A stretch of 32,811 bases of DNA from Desulfuromonadales bacterium (GTDB taxonomy: Bacteria > Desulfobacterota > Desulfuromonadia > Desulfuromonadales > Syntrophotaleaceae), in assembly GCA_003561875.1 (NCBI GenBank), contig PWVL01000147.1, positions 1 to 32,811 on the forward strand, in the 5' to 3' direction. The stretch's first letter is position 1, and every line of letters starts with the position of its first letter. Both the position numbers and the translations under genes were made by a program. Positions 9,028 to 19,366 of this stretch are shown here, in pieces. The notes under the pieces were generated by a model. It was not told the origin of the DNA. It saw nothing but the letters and a program-made list of their open reading frames with translations, and ran no database searches.

Positions 9028-9665
9028 TCCCGTCCGTGAAAACCTTCAAGGCACCTGCTCACTCGCTCAGCCACCTCCTGAACGTTGCCGACGGCAGGGA
9101 TAATCCGCATGCGCTGCGGTTCTTTCAACGCCAGTTCAAGGTACCCGTAGCGAACTCGCCGGTGGAAATCCAGGGCTTCCTGTTCGAAGCGCCCTTCATC
9201 GCCCTGATCGTACATATCATTGCGCTGTCGGGCTCTGGCAAGACCGATATCGTGAGGCAGGTCGAGAACCAGGGTCAGGTCCGGTTGACAATCTCCGCAG
9301 GCCAGGGCGTTGAGTTGCTCAATCAGTTCCAGGTCGAGACCGCGGCCATATCCTTGATAAGCGAGCGTGGCGTCAGTGTATCGGTCGCAAAGCACCAGAT
9401 GGCCGCTCTGCAGCGCCGGGAGAATGACCTGGTCCACATGCTGGGCCCGGGCCGCGGCGTACAGCAATAGTTCGGCCCGGGGCACCAGAGCGCTGTTATC
9501 GGGATGCAGCAGGATTTCCCGAATGGAGTCGGCAATCGGGCAGCCACCGGGTTCGCGAGTGGTTACGACAGAATATCCCAAACGACGCAGGAAGTCGGCA
9601 GCCAGGGCAATCTGTGTGGTCTTGCCGCTGCCTTCGATACCTTCGAGGGTAATGAAATGAGCCAT
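9024..9665 (-). CDS. tmk: Thymidylate kinase
   Basis: MAHFITLEGIEGSGKTTQ (P-loop), TTREPGG, LCDRYTDATLAYQGYGRG, LDLPHDIGLARAR. ORF-track start 9785 lies upstream of the promoter; ATG 9665 is preferred. Confidence 0.95.
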   Translation of the reverse strand: MAHFITLEGIEGSGKTTQIALAADFLRRLGYSVVTTREPGGCPIADSIREILLHPDNSALVPRAELLLYAAARAQHVDQVILPALQSGHLVLCDRYTDATLAYQGYGRGLDLELIEQLNALACGDCQPDLTLVLDLPHDIGLARARQRNDMYDQGDEGRFEQEALDFHRRVRYGYLELALKEPQRMRIIPAVGNVQEVAERVSRCLEGFHGRD

Positions 9666-9695
9666 GCCAAGCCCGCCCTTAGAGTAAATCGTGCA

Positions 9696-9724
9696 ATTAT
9701 AGGAATGCGGGGTGCAAGAATCAA
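9696..9724 (-). promoter_or_regulatory. Sigma70-like promoter for the tmk-holB-ricT-metG operon
   Basis: On the minus strand: TTGATT, 17 nt spacer, TATAAT, about 30 nt upstream of the tmk ATG. Confidence 0.7.
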
Positions 9725-9852
9725 GGGTAAAAGAGGCTGGGAAACGCTTGGCCCATGAGGGTTTTGTTGCCTTCGCAAGGCCCATTGTGTAAGATGAGCG
9801 CCTGTCAGGTTACCCCCGAAATCGCATCGATTGTGTTCCGAACGGAGTCGCT

Positions 9853-10557
9853 TTGCAAGCCGATCATGTCAGGAGGCTGCTGCAGGAAGAGCTCGGTTAC
9901 GAGTTTGCCGATGACAATCTTCTGGTGGAGGCTTTGTGCCATAAGTCTTTCAGCAATGAACAGCCTGGAAATAACATTGCCTGCAACGAACGTCTTGAGT
10001 TTCTCGGCGACGCGGTTCTCGATCTGGTGGTCAGTCGTTATCTTTATCATCGTTATCCCGAGGCTCGGGAAGGGGAGATGACGCGCATTCGGGCGGAAGT
10101 GGTTAACGAAAAAGGTCTGGCGCGGGTGGCGCGTGGTCTTCAACTTGGCCGCTTTCTGCTGCTTGGCCGGGGCGAGGAACGTACCGGCGGCCGCAACAAG
10201 GACAGTCTGCTGGCCAATGCTCTGGAAGCCCTGTTGGGTGCAGTGTTCTGTGATGGCGGTTTCGAACCGGTACGCGACCTGATCGAATCGCTTCTCGCCG
10301 AGGGCATTTCCGAAGCGGCCCAACGTCGTCAAGGCCTCGACCACAAGACACGGTTGCAGGAGATCACTCAGGCACGTCATGGACAGATTCCCGAGTATGT
10401 GTTGTTGGGCGAGGAAGGACCGGTCCATGAGCGTGCTTATACGGTGGAGGTTCGCCTGGCCGATTCTCCGTTAGGGCGCGGCCTGGGTTCCACCAAGAAA
10501 AAGGCGGAACAGCAGGCGGCACTGGCCGCCATCAGAAACCTTGCCGGCGGCCAATGA
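9853..10557 (+). CDS. rnc: Ribonuclease III
   Basis: NERLEFLGDAVLDLVVSRYLY signature, C-terminal dsRBD (GSTKKKAEQQAALAAI). TTG start with a nearby GGAG. Confidence 0.96.
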   Translation: MQADHVRRLLQEELGYEFADDNLLVEALCHKSFSNEQPGNNIACNERLEFLGDAVLDLVVSRYLYHRYPEAREGEMTRIRAEVVNEKGLARVARGLQLGRFLLLGRGEERTGGRNKDSLLANALEALLGAVFCDGGFEPVRDLIESLLAEGISEAAQRRQGLDHKTRLQEITQARHGQIPEYVLLGEEGPVHERAYTVEVRLADSPLGRGLGSTKKKAEQQAALAAIRNLAGGQ

Positions 10558-11573
10558 AGATCTACCCGTTTTTCATTCCCCATGAGGGATGCCCCCATAC
10601 CTGCCGCTTTTGCTGCCAGAGAGCCGTCTCCGGGCAAACTCAGGCACCATCACCCCGGCAGGTTGCCGAACGACTTCAGGATATGCTGCCTTCCCGGGGC
10701 GATGGTGAAGTGGCTTTTTACGGTGGAAGCTTTACCCTGCTGGAATCGGCCCTGCAGCGGCAATATCTCGGGCAGGTTGTTCCTTTTATCAAAGCCGGTC
10801 GGGTTTCCGGCGTTCGGATTTCGACCCGGCCTGATGCGATTGCCACTGAAACGGTTGAGAACCTGGTTGACGGTGGTGTGCAAACGGTGGAATTGGGGTG
10901 TCAGTCTTTTTGTCCCGAGGTCCTGGCGGCCTCCGGGCGGGGACATGCACCGGCGGATACGGAAAAGGCGGTGCGGGTTCTTCGCTCTCGGTCACTTCGA
11001 ATCGGCTTGCAACTGATGCCGGGTCTACCGTTGGGCAGCAGGGCGGAGGCCCTTCGTTCTTTGCGCTGGGCACTCGGCCTCGAGCCCGATTTTATGCGGA
11101 TTTATCCAACTGTTGTAGTGCGTAATACCTTGCTGGAGGACGACTACCGACGGGGATGCTACAAACCGCTGGACCTTGAAGCTGCGGTCTCCATCTGTGC
11201 CGAGATGCTCTGGAATTGCCATCGGGCTCAAGTGCCGGTGATCCGTCTTGGCCTGCAGGCAACGGACGGATTGGAGCGAAGCGGAGCTATTGTCGCCGGC
11301 CCCTATCACCCGGCATTTGGCGCTCTTGTCAGGTCGCGCATCTGGCGTCGGGCCCTGTGGTCTGTCTTGCCCCGGACCCGCTCCGGCGAAGTGCGGGTTC
11401 ATCCCGCAGATCTGAGCGATGCCCTGGGCCACCGCCGGGACAATCTGACTTTTTTTTACAGTCGGGGTAGCAGGCCGGCGTTCCGGTCGGACGAGACGCT
11501 CCCCCGGAATCATTTCAGCCTGGACCATCAAACGTATCTGGTCCATGAGAACGCAGCGTTTGATCCGCTGTGA
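10554..11573 (+). CDS. ELP3-like radical SAM protein
   Basis: IPHEGCPHTCRFCCQRAVSG (CX3CX2C), FYGGSFT, ISTRPDAI, VELGCQSF. Overlaps rnc by ATGA. Confidence 0.9.
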   Translation: MKIYPFFIPHEGCPHTCRFCCQRAVSGQTQAPSPRQVAERLQDMLPSRGDGEVAFYGGSFTLLESALQRQYLGQVVPFIKAGRVSGVRISTRPDAIATETVENLVDGGVQTVELGCQSFCPEVLAASGRGHAPADTEKAVRVLRSRSLRIGLQLMPGLPLGSRAEALRSLRWALGLEPDFMRIYPTVVVRNTLLEDDYRRGCYKPLDLEAAVSICAEMLWNCHRAQVPVIRLGLQATDGLERSGAIVAGPYHPAFGALVRSRIWRRALWSVLPRTRSGEVRVHPADLSDALGHRRDNLTFFYSRGSRPAFRSDETLPRNHFSLDHQTYLVHENAAFDPL

Positions 11574-11646
11574 AGGGCAGTTGCGATCTTCCGATTCGAG
11601 TACCGTTCCGGAAATATGTACGATAAAGTGATGCATCGACGTTGCG

Positions 11647-11727
11647 AACCAGGGGCAGAAATCAGGCCCTTGAAGATCGCGCCGCCATCAGTCTCTGGTT
11701 ACAAGGCGGCGAAAATGACCTTCAAGG
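11647..11727 (+). ncRNA. Candidate structured RNA element (H-type pseudoknot) upstream of era
   Basis: Three interlocking complementary blocks: AACCAGGGGC (11647-11656)/GTCTCTGGTT (11691-11700); CCTTGAAG (11668-11675)/CTTCAAGG (11720-11727); CGCCGCC (11680-11686)/GGCGGCG (11705-11711). Predicted by hand pairing only. Confidence 0.4.
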
Positions 11728-11795
11728 AGACGGCCCTTGCAGTTGAATACTCATAACGACTTGTTTCTAAAGAAGTTTCCTTGGAAAGCAGATCA

Positions 11796-12698
11796 ATGAA
11801 GCCTGAAAAGATGAAATTCCGCTCCGGTTTTGTTTCCATCGTCGGTCGGCCAAATGTAGGTAAATCGACGTTGTTGAATGCGCTTTTGGGTCAGAAAATT
11901 GCTATCGCAACCAACAAACCCCAGACGACCCGCAACCGAATCCTCGGAATTCATACTCGCGATACGTGCCAGATTCTGTTTCTCGACACCCCGGGCATTC
12001 ATCGTGCGAAGGGTCGGCTCAACCAGTATATGGTGGACCAGGCTCTGGCTTCCTGCAAGGATGTCGACGTGGTTTTGTTTCTGGTGGAGGCCACGGATCA
12101 ACCGGGCGGTGGCGATGAGTACATTCTGGAGCTGTTGTCCAGAGGCAGAGTCCCGGTTATTCTGGGTCTCAACAAGTCCGACCTGGTGGAAAAAACGGCT
12201 CTTCTGCCGCTCATTGCGGCCTATGCGGAGAGGTTTGATTTCGCCGGAATTGTTCCCCTTTCGGGGGTTACCGGGGACGGTATCAAGGAACTCATCGCTG
12301 TCGTAGAAGAACGGCTACCCGAAGGGCCGCTGTATTATCCGGAGGATATGATTACCGATCAGCCTGAGCGGTTTATCGTAGCGGAGATGATACGCGAGCA
12401 GTTGTTAAAACAGACTCATGATGAGGTACCCTACGGTGTTGCGGTGGCGGTGGAGCGCTTTACTGAAAAACCGGAGAAAAAGCTGGTGGTTGTCGAGGCG
12501 GTCATTCATGTTGAAAGAGAGGCACACAAGCGAATTGTGATCGGCAAAGACGGTTCCAGGCTGCGAGCCATCGGTCAGGCGGCTCGTTATGACATCGAAA
12601 GAATGCTCGGGTCCCGGGTCTTCCTGGAATTATTTGTTCGAGTGGAAAAAAACTGGACCCAGTCCGGTCGTCTGCTCAAGGAATTCGGCTACGACTGA
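11796..12698 (+). CDS. era: GTPase Era
   Basis: [52 protein letters not shown]-terminal KH region [21 protein letters not shown]. Confidence 0.97.
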   Translation: MKPEKMKFRSGFVSIVGRPNVGKSTLLNALLGQKIAIATNKPQTTRNRILGIHTRDTCQILFLDTPGIHRAKGRLNQYMVDQALASCKDVDVVLFLVEATDQPGGGDEYILELLSRGRVPVILGLNKSDLVEKTALLPLIAAYAERFDFAGIVPLSGVTGDGIKELIAVVEERLPEGPLYYPEDMITDQPERFIVAEMIREQLLKQTHDEVPYGVAVAVERFTEKPEKKLVVVEAVIHVEREAHKRIVIGKDGSRLRAIGQAARYDIERMLGSRVFLELFVRVEKNWTQSGRLLKEFGYD

Positions 12699-12756
12699 GG
12701 GCCGCCCCCGGCAAAGTCGAAAACAATCTTGTCCCGTACCCGAGGTCAATAAATTC

Positions 12757-14067
12757 ATGTCCGTAGTGGCTATTGTCGGCCGGCCCAACGTCGGTAAATC
12801 GACACTTTTCAACCGTATTGTCGGCCAGCGCCTCGCTCTGGTGGAGGACTTTCCGGGGGTGACCCGGGATCGCAACTACGTGGAGGTTGCCCGATATGAG
12901 CGTCCTTTTATCCTCATTGATACCGGCGGCTTCGAACCTGCCAGTGAGGATCGTCTGCTTACCCAGATGCGCCAGCAGTCACAGTTGGCGGTAGAGGAAG
13001 CGGATGTCATTCTGATGGTGATGGATGGACGGGAAGGACTGACGCCTTCGGACGTCGAGGTGGCCGCCGGATTGCGCCGCTCCGGCAAACCGGTTCTGTT
13101 TGTGGTGAACAAGGTCGACGGCCCCAGGCAGGAAGCTGAAGCGACGGATTTTTATTCTCTGGGCGTGGATAAAATTTATACGGTTTCCGCGGAACACGGA
13201 CAGGGAGTGAGCGGTATGATCGAGGACGTCCTCGCCCTTCTGCCGGCGGAAGACCCGGAATTCTGCCGCGACGCGGATGAAGTGCGGCTTGCCGTTATCG
13301 GCCGGCCCAATGTGGGAAAATCCTCCCTGGTCAACCGCATGCTCGGATACGAACGGGTTGTGGCCAACGCGACGGCAGGAACCACCCGGGACTGTATCGA
13401 CACTCCCCTGGAGTACAACCAGCGTCGCTACACCCTGATTGATACGGCGGGTATTCGCCGAAAAGGCAAAGTCAGTCAAAAACTGGAAAAATTCAGTGTG
13501 GTGCAGGCGCTTAAAGGCATGGACCGGGCCCATTTGGTATTGATGGTGATTGATGCCGCCGAGGGAGTTACAGAGCAGGATCTTACCGTGGCCGGTTACG
13601 CCTATGAGAAGGGAAGGGCAGTGATCCTGGTGGTCAACAAGTGGGATCTGGTAGTTAAAGATCATAAGACCATGGGCCGGTATGTTGAAAATCTGAGAGA
13701 TTCTTTCAAGTTTCTTTCATTTGCGCCGATTATCTTTGTGTCCGCTCTGAGCGGTCAGCGCGTGAATCGGATCATGGCCCTGGTCGAGAAGGTGGCGGTT
13801 GAATTCAACCGGCGGGTAGCCACACCCGAGTTGAACCGGCTCTTGAAGGAAGCCACGATCAGTCACCCGCCGCCCCTGTCCCAGGGTCGCAGGGTCAAGC
13901 TGTTTTATATTACGCAGACGGCGGTTCGCCCGCCCACTTTCGTCGTGTTCGGCAATCGTACCGGGGATATCCATTTTTCCTATCATCGTTATCTGGTGAA
14001 TCAGTTGCGGGAAGCTTTTGATTTTACCGGTTGTCCCATTCGCCTCTTGTTCAAGGATCGTGAATAG
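12757..14067 (+). CDS. der: Ribosome biogenesis GTPase Der (EngA)
   Basis: Two tandem GTPase domains ([37 protein letters not shown]) and a C-terminal KH-like domain. ATG at 12757 is preferred over the ORF-track start 12589 inside era. Confidence 0.97.
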   Translation: MSVVAIVGRPNVGKSTLFNRIVGQRLALVEDFPGVTRDRNYVEVARYERPFILIDTGGFEPASEDRLLTQMRQQSQLAVEEADVILMVMDGREGLTPSDVEVAAGLRRSGKPVLFVVNKVDGPRQEAEATDFYSLGVDKIYTVSAEHGQGVSGMIEDVLALLPAEDPEFCRDADEVRLAVIGRPNVGKSSLVNRMLGYERVVANATAGTTRDCIDTPLEYNQRRYTLIDTAGIRRKGKVSQKLEKFSVVQALKGMDRAHLVLMVIDAAEGVTEQDLTVAGYAYEKGRAVILVVNKWDLVVKDHKTMGRYVENLRDSFKFLSFAPIIFVSALSGQRVNRIMALVEKVAVEFNRRVATPELNRLLKEATISHPPPLSQGRRVKLFYITQTAVRPPTFVVFGNRTGDIHFSYHRYLVNQLREAFDFTGCPIRLLFKDRE

Positions 14068-15582
14068 ATGAATTTTTCCGGACCCCTTGAGGATTTGCAG
14101 GTGCGGGAGTTGTTGAAGATTCTCGCATCGAGTGCCAGCAGCGGGTTGCTGAAGCTTTTTTGTGACAAAGAACGGGCCGAAGTGCGTTTAAGTAAAGGGC
14201 GCGTTGTCGCCGTCCTTCGACAGGGGCCAGATGCTCCTTCGGCGCAAAATTCCAATCTTTCCCAAGCTGTTTCCGATCCCGTTTCCCGTCGTGCGTTGAT
14301 CGATGCCGTGCGCAATCTTTTTTGCTGGAATCGAGGTTGCTTTTCCTTTCAGCCTGAAGCGACGGCAACCGGCCCCTTCGGAATTTTTGGCGTCGATGAG
14401 TTTGGTTTTGACCAGGGCGTGAGTGCAGAAGTTATTCTGGAACAGGAGAATGTGTGTCTACCGGTGATTAGCCCGGCAGCTTCTTCGCCACAGTCTAACG
14501 TTGAGCTGTCGGAAACACCGCCTGAACAGGGTGTAGCTGTTTTGCTCATCGATGACGATCCTCGCGTGGTTGAACAGTTGACCCGGACTTTGAAGCGTTT
14601 GGGGGTTTCATCACGGGCTTTTGGGTGCACAAGGGAACTGCTGGACCTGATCAACTCGCACTGGTTTGCTGAACACCGACCCGTGTTGGTTGTCGATCTG
14701 ATCATGCCGCGCCTTCATGGAGGGGGTATCCTTGGCGGACTGGAACTACTTGAAAAAATACAAGGTTCCTTCGGCGAGCAACAACTCCTGGTCTACAGCG
14801 ATTATCCCTGTTCCGAAATTGAACCCCGTCTGCAGCAAATGGGCGTTTTCGAGCTTGGCAGCAAACCACGTTTGACCGCCGTCGGGGATAATCTTGACGA
14901 ACTCACAGACTTCTGTGAACGTCTGGCGAGCCGGATTCTGGCTCTGCTTGATGACCGTGGAAAAGTGGTTGCAGGACAGGTTGCTGCTCAAAAGGCCCCG
15001 CAACCCGAAGCCGGGAAAAAGCAGCAAGCCCCCCTTCAGACTGTTGGATTTGGCACTCTGAACGGAATTCTGCAGGAATTGCGCGAGGCTGAAAATAACA
15101 GTCAGGTAATGCTGCTGGTGTTACGTTTTGCTACGGAAATTCTGGACCGGGCCGTGCTGTTTTCGATTGACGGTCAGCGCCTTGTCGGTGTGGGCCAGTT
15201 TGGTTACGGGGAACAGGGCAGTTCCGCCGACGAGAAAATTCGCCGGCTGAGGATACCGGTGGAGGAGGCCGGTTTCCTCAGAGACGTGATTGATGCCGGG
15301 GCTGCCCGCACCGGGTCGCTCGGTTCGGGGCTTTGGGATCGTCATCTGCGTGCGGAACTGGGCCTGGGGATTTCGGGCCGTGTTTTCGCCGGGCCTCTGG
15401 TGCGCAATGGCCAGGCCACGGCCTTGCTCTGCGGTGACGGTTCACCGAATGAGGCAAGGGAAAGCGACAGACAGGTTCTGGAATTGTTTCTGCATCAGGC
15501 AGGGATGGTGCTGGAAAAACTCAAGCTGTCGGAACAACTCAGGGAAATGTCTTCCCTGCTGGGCAAGTCTCCTGCGTGCTAA
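14068..15582 (+). CDS. DUF4388 (PATAN)-receiver-GAF-like regulatory protein
   Basis: N-terminus NFSGPLEDLQVRELLKILASSASSGLLKLFCDKERAEVRLSKGRVVAV (PATAN/DUF4388). REC: VAVLLIDDDPRVVEQL...VLVVDLIMPRLHGG...GSKPRL. C-terminal ~200 aa resembles a GAF fold. ATG directly follows the der stop codon. Confidence 0.75.
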   Translation: MNFSGPLEDLQVRELLKILASSASSGLLKLFCDKERAEVRLSKGRVVAVLRQGPDAPSAQNSNLSQAVSDPVSRRALIDAVRNLFCWNRGCFSFQPEATATGPFGIFGVDEFGFDQGVSAEVILEQENVCLPVISPAASSPQSNVELSETPPEQGVAVLLIDDDPRVVEQLTRTLKRLGVSSRAFGCTRELLDLINSHWFAEHRPVLVVDLIMPRLHGGGILGGLELLEKIQGSFGEQQLLVYSDYPCSEIEPRLQQMGVFELGSKPRLTAVGDNLDELTDFCERLASRILALLDDRGKVVAGQVAAQKAPQPEAGKKQQAPLQTVGFGTLNGILQELREAENNSQVMLLVLRFATEILDRAVLFSIDGQRLVGVGQFGYGEQGSSADEKIRRLRIPVEEAGFLRDVIDAGAARTGSLGSGLWDRHLRAELGLGISGRVFAGPLVRNGQATALLCGDGSPNEARESDRQVLELFLHQAGMVLEKLKLSEQLREMSSLLGKSPAC

Positions 15583-15839
15583 AAAGCTCCAGGGCGAGCA
15601 ATCTTGAGGGCAAGCTTTTCAGTTCTTTTTCAGAAGCACGCAGGCACGGTACTTGCTTCTATTGGAACCGACTTTTTTCCGGTTTTGTTGCGTATCAAAA
15701 GACCGCTGCTGCTGCTGTTTCTGATAGACCCGGGCCAAACAGACCGATTTTGGTTCTTTGATTACCGGACCGATTTTTACAACGCACTTGCGCACAAGGT
15801 TCCCTGACGACAGGCCTCGATCAAGCAAGGAGTTTTTTC

Positions 15840-16208
15840 GTGGCAAAAAATAAAATCCTGATTGTTGAGGACGAGGAAAGTCTGCTCAGGCTGGAGAGCA
15901 TATTGCTGACATCCAAGGGTTACGAGGTGGTTGCCGCGAGTAATGGCCTGCAGGCACTTGAGGTGTTCAAGAATGAAAAACCCGATCTGGTGCTTCTGGA
16001 TATCATGCTGCCGGAACTGGACGGCTTTGAGGTGTGCCGGCAAATCAAGGCCAACCCGGCCACCGAGGCGATTCCGGTCATCATGGTGACGGCCAAAAAA
16101 ACAGGGGACGACATGACGCGGGGCGAACAGGTCGGCGCGGACTGGTATATCACCAAGCCGTTCAAATCTGCCATGGTTCTGGAAACCATTCAGCGCTTTT
16201 TATCCTGA
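15840..16208 (+). CDS. Single-domain response regulator (CheY-like)
   Basis: [14 protein letters not shown]...[22 protein letters not shown]...VIMVTAKK...[14 protein letters not shown] start with SD AAGGAG. Confidence 0.92.
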   Translation: MAKNKILIVEDEESLLRLESILLTSKGYEVVAASNGLQALEVFKNEKPDLVLLDIMLPELDGFEVCRQIKANPATEAIPVIMVTAKKTGDDMTRGEQVGADWYITKPFKSAMVLETIQRFLS

Positions 16209-16294
16209 AAAACGTCCTTCTCGCGTATCAACTTCAGAGCCAAAAAGTGTCACCCCGACAAGGGTCGATGGGATAGTTGAGGTTGGACAACCCC

Positions 16295-16324
16295 TTGACA
16301 ACAGCAGGGTCAATTATGTTAAAT
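16295..16324 (+). promoter_or_regulatory. Sigma70-like promoter for infA
   Basis: TTGACA (16295-16300), 18 nt spacer, TTAAAT (16319-16324). Confidence 0.55.
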
Positions 16325-16422
16325 GTTGCAGGTTTGAGTGCCCGATGGGGCATTTGAGATGGAAAATTTTTTATTCGTTATTTCAATCGAATGCAATTCT
16401 GTCATTTTGCAAGGAGGCCACA

Positions 16423-16641
16423 TTGGCTAAAGAAGAAGCGATTGAAGTTGAAGGCTCTGTTGTCGAGCCGTTGCCCAATGCCATGTTTCGCGTCAAACTC
16501 GATAACGGGCATATCGTTCTGGCGCATATTTCCGGAAAGATGCGTAAATTCTACATCAGGATTCTGCCCGGCGATCGGGTGACGGTTGAGCTTTCCCCTT
16601 ACGATCTGACTCGGGGTCGGATTACCTACCGGGAAAAATAG
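16423..16641 (+). CDS. infA: Translation initiation factor IF-1 (72 aa, TTG start)
   Basis: (M)[80 protein letters not shown] at 16411. The 98-aa ORF-track version is N-terminally over-extended. Confidence 0.95.
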   Translation: MAKEEAIEVEGSVVEPLPNAMFRVKLDNGHIVLAHISGKMRKFYIRILPGDRVTVELSPYDLTRGRITYREK

Positions 16642-16662
16642 GCACTTTTTGAAAGTGTCGAG

Positions 16663-16742
16663 GCTGTCCGAAAACCGCGACTCGACGCATCGAACCATTA
16701 CCTTCCGACTGGTCCGCGGCGATGCGGTTTCCAGCTTTTTTT
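16663..16742 (+). terminator. Probable infA terminator / leuS leader hairpin
   Basis: GCTG...AAAC...CGCATCG / CGATGCG-GTTT...CAGC followed by a 7-T run; the stem has bulges. Confidence 0.45.
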
Positions 16743-16810
16743 GTTTTGTGATGCCGGCGATGGCCGGCTTTACTATTTTGTATTGACGACCCTGGGATTG
16801 CGGAGGATCT

Positions 16811-19366
16811 ATGCAAGAACGCTACGATTCGGCTGCTATTGAAGAGAAATGGCAACGGCGATGGGAGGAGCAGGACACATTTGCGGTACGGGAGGATCCG
16901 GACAGGCAGAAATATTATCTGCTGGAAATGTTTCCCTATCCCTCCGGGCGTATTCATATGGGTCATGTGCGCAACTATTCCATTGGCGATGTGGTTGCCC
17001 GGTTCAAACGCATGCAGGGCCTGAATGTTCTTCATCCTATGGGTTGGGATGCTTTTGGCATGCCGGCGGAAAACGCAGCCATTCAGCACGGTACTCACCC
17101 GGCCCGGTGGACCCGGGAAAATATCGCCCACATGCGCTCACAACTTAAAAAGATGGGCTTTTCCTATGACTGGAGTCGTGAGTTTGCAACCTGCGATGCA
17201 GAGTACTACCGTTGGGAGCAATTGATCTTTTTGAAAATGTACGAAAAGGGCTTGACTTACAAGAAAAGCTCTTTCGTCAACTGGTGTGAGCCGTGCCAGA
17301 CGGTGTTGGCCAATGAACAGGTGGAGGACGGTCGCTGCTGGCGCTGTGACTGTGAAGTTGAGCAGAAAGAACTGGAACAGTGGTTTTTCAAGATCACCGC
17401 CTATGCCCAGGAACTGCTTGATGAGACTTTTCATCTCAACGGGTGGCCGGAACCGGTTCTGACCATGCAGCGGAACTGGATTGGTCGCAGTACCGGTTGT
17501 GAGATCGACTTTGCCGTGAAAGGTTCCGAAACAGTCATCAGGGTCTTCACCACCCGTCAGGATACCCTCTACGGAGCGACCTTCATGAGTCTGGCCCCGG
17601 AACACCCGATGGCGCTGGAGTTGGCTACGGCTGAGCAGCGCCAGGCGGTGGAGGCCTTCATTGCCAAGGTGCGACGCCAGGACAAGTCCGGCCGGGCCAG
17701 CGGCAATTACGAAAAAGAGGGTATTTTTACCGGCAGTTACTGTATCAATCCGGTAACCGGTGATCCCATTCCCGTTTACCTTGCCAATTTTGTCCTGATG
17801 GATTACGGAACCGGCGCGGTCATGGCCGTACCGACGCATGACCAGCGCGATTTTGAGTTTGCCTCCCGATATGGCATTTCCATGCGGTTGGTAATTCAAC
17901 CGGACGGCGATATCCTGGCTCCCGAGACCATGACCGAAGCTTGGATCGGGTCCGGGCGGTTGGTGAATTCCGGATCTTTTGACGGTCTTGACAACGAAAC
18001 CGCCAAAGAGAAGATCGCGGACTATCTCGAATCTTGCGGAATCGGCCGTAAAAGAGTCAATTTCCGGTTGCGCGACTGGGGGGTTTCCCGTCAACGTTAT
18101 TGGGGAACGCCGATTCCGATCCTTTACTGCGACGCTTGCGGCACGTTGCCGGTTCCGGAACAGCAGTTGCCGGTTCTGCTGCCCCAGGATGTGCAGATTT
18201 CCGGAGCGGGCGGCAGCCCCCTGGCTCAACATGAAAGTTTTCTCTATACGGAGTGCCCGCTCTGCGGCGGAAGGGCGAGACGGGAAACTGACACCTTTGA
18301 CACATTTGTTGAAAGTTCCTGGTACTTTGTGCGTTTCGCCAGCCCCGGTGAGCGCAAGGCCCCCTTTGACCGTATGGCGGCGGAATACTGGCTGCCTGTT
18401 GATCAGTACATCGGCGGCATCGAGCATGCGGTCATGCATCTACTTTATGCCCGCTTTTTTACCAAGGTGCTAAGGGACTTGGACATGCTGGCGGTGGACG
18501 AGCCGTTCCGCAACCTGCTGACCCAGGGCATGGTCTGCATGGAAACTCGTTCCTGTCCCGAACACGGCTGGTTGTTTCCGGAAGAGGTTGAGGACACCTA
18601 CTGCCGCAAATGTGGTCGCAGGGCGATCCTGGGCCGCAATGAAAAGATGAGCAAATCAAAAAAGAACGTGGTGGACCCGGATCAGCTTATTGATCGCTAC
18701 GGTGCCGACACAGCCCGATTATTTTCGTTGTTTGCGGCGCCGCCGGAAAAGGATCTGGAGTGGAACGAACAGGGCGTCGAGGGCTGCTATCGATTTCTTA
18801 ATCGGGTCTGGCGTGCGGTCTACGAAAACATGGAGGATCTTGCTTCGATCGAAGGGATGGATGATGATGCCATGGCCGGCAGAGTGCTGCGCCGCCATAC
18901 GCACCGAACTATCCGCAAGGTTACGGAGGATATAGATGGCCGATTCCATTTCAATACCGCCATCTCGGCAGTCATGGAACTGGTCAATACTATCTATAGT
19001 TTTGAGGCCAAAAAAAAATGTCCGGCCGCGCTGCGGGAAGCCCTGGAAGCAGTGGTGCTGCTGCTGTCTCCCTTTGTTCCCCATGTTTGTGAAGAATTGT
19101 GGCAGCGGCTCGGACATTCCGGCGGCGTGGAGACGGCAGGGTGGCCACAATACGACACAGCGGCCTTGACCGAGGACCAAAAGACTATCGTCGTGCAGGT
19201 CAACGGCAAAGTACGGGGCAAGGTGACCGTTGCCGCCGATGCGGGCGAGGAGATACTCAAAGCGGCAGCTCTGGCGGAGGAGAATGTCATGCGCTTCACA
19301 GAGAACAAGACTGTCCGCAAAGTGATCGTGGTACCCGGCCGGCTGGTGAATGTGGTGGCGTCATGA
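16811..19366 (+). CDS. leuS: Leucyl-tRNA synthetase
   Basis: [17 protein letters not shown], editing domain, [13 protein letters not shown]-terminal [11 protein letters not shown]. Confidence 0.98.
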   Translation: MQERYDSAAIEEKWQRRWEEQDTFAVREDPDRQKYYLLEMFPYPSGRIHMGHVRNYSIGDVVARFKRMQGLNVLHPMGWDAFGMPAENAAIQHGTHPARWTRENIAHMRSQLKKMGFSYDWSREFATCDAEYYRWEQLIFLKMYEKGLTYKKSSFVNWCEPCQTVLANEQVEDGRCWRCDCEVEQKELEQWFFKITAYAQELLDETFHLNGWPEPVLTMQRNWIGRSTGCEIDFAVKGSETVIRVFTTRQDTLYGATFMSLAPEHPMALELATAEQRQAVEAFIAKVRRQDKSGRASGNYEKEGIFTGSYCINPVTGDPIPVYLANFVLMDYGTGAVMAVPTHDQRDFEFASRYGISMRLVIQPDGDILAPETMTEAWIGSGRLVNSGSFDGLDNETAKEKIADYLESCGIGRKRVNFRLRDWGVSRQRYWGTPIPILYCDACGTLPVPEQQLPVLLPQDVQISGAGGSPLAQHESFLYTECPLCGGRARRETDTFDTFVESSWYFVRFASPGERKAPFDRMAAEYWLPVDQYIGGIEHAVMHLLYARFFTKVLRDLDMLAVDEPFRNLLTQGMVCMETRSCPEHGWLFPEEVEDTYCRKCGRRAILGRNEKMSKSKKNVVDPDQLIDRYGADTARLFSLFAAPPEKDLEWNEQGVEGCYRFLNRVWRAVYENMEDLASIEGMDDDAMAGRVLRRHTHRTIRKVTEDIDGRFHFNTAISAVMELVNTIYSFEAKKKCPAALREALEAVVLLLSPFVPHVCEELWQRLGHSGGVETAGWPQYDTAALTEDQKTIVVQVNGKVRGKVTVAADAGEEILKAAALAEENVMRFTENKTVRKVIVVPGRLVNVVAS

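Noticed and set aside
11574-11795. HDV-like or other self-cleaving ribozyme at the pseudoknot upstream of era
   Set aside because: The order of strands (S1-5', S2-5', S1-3', S2-3') lacks the P3/P4 hairpins and catalytic-core sequences expected of HDV-like folds, so I claim only a generic pseudoknot candidate.
15700-15722. Short CTG/GCTGCTGCTGCTG run
   Set aside because: Only about four trinucleotide units in an intergenic region; too short to call a functional repeat.
17138-18439. 433-aa minus-strand ORF antisense to leuS
   Set aside because: Shadow ORF in high-GC coding sequence. leuS is unambiguous on the + strand, and the antisense translation shows no recognisable motif and low-complexity RH/GP-rich composition.
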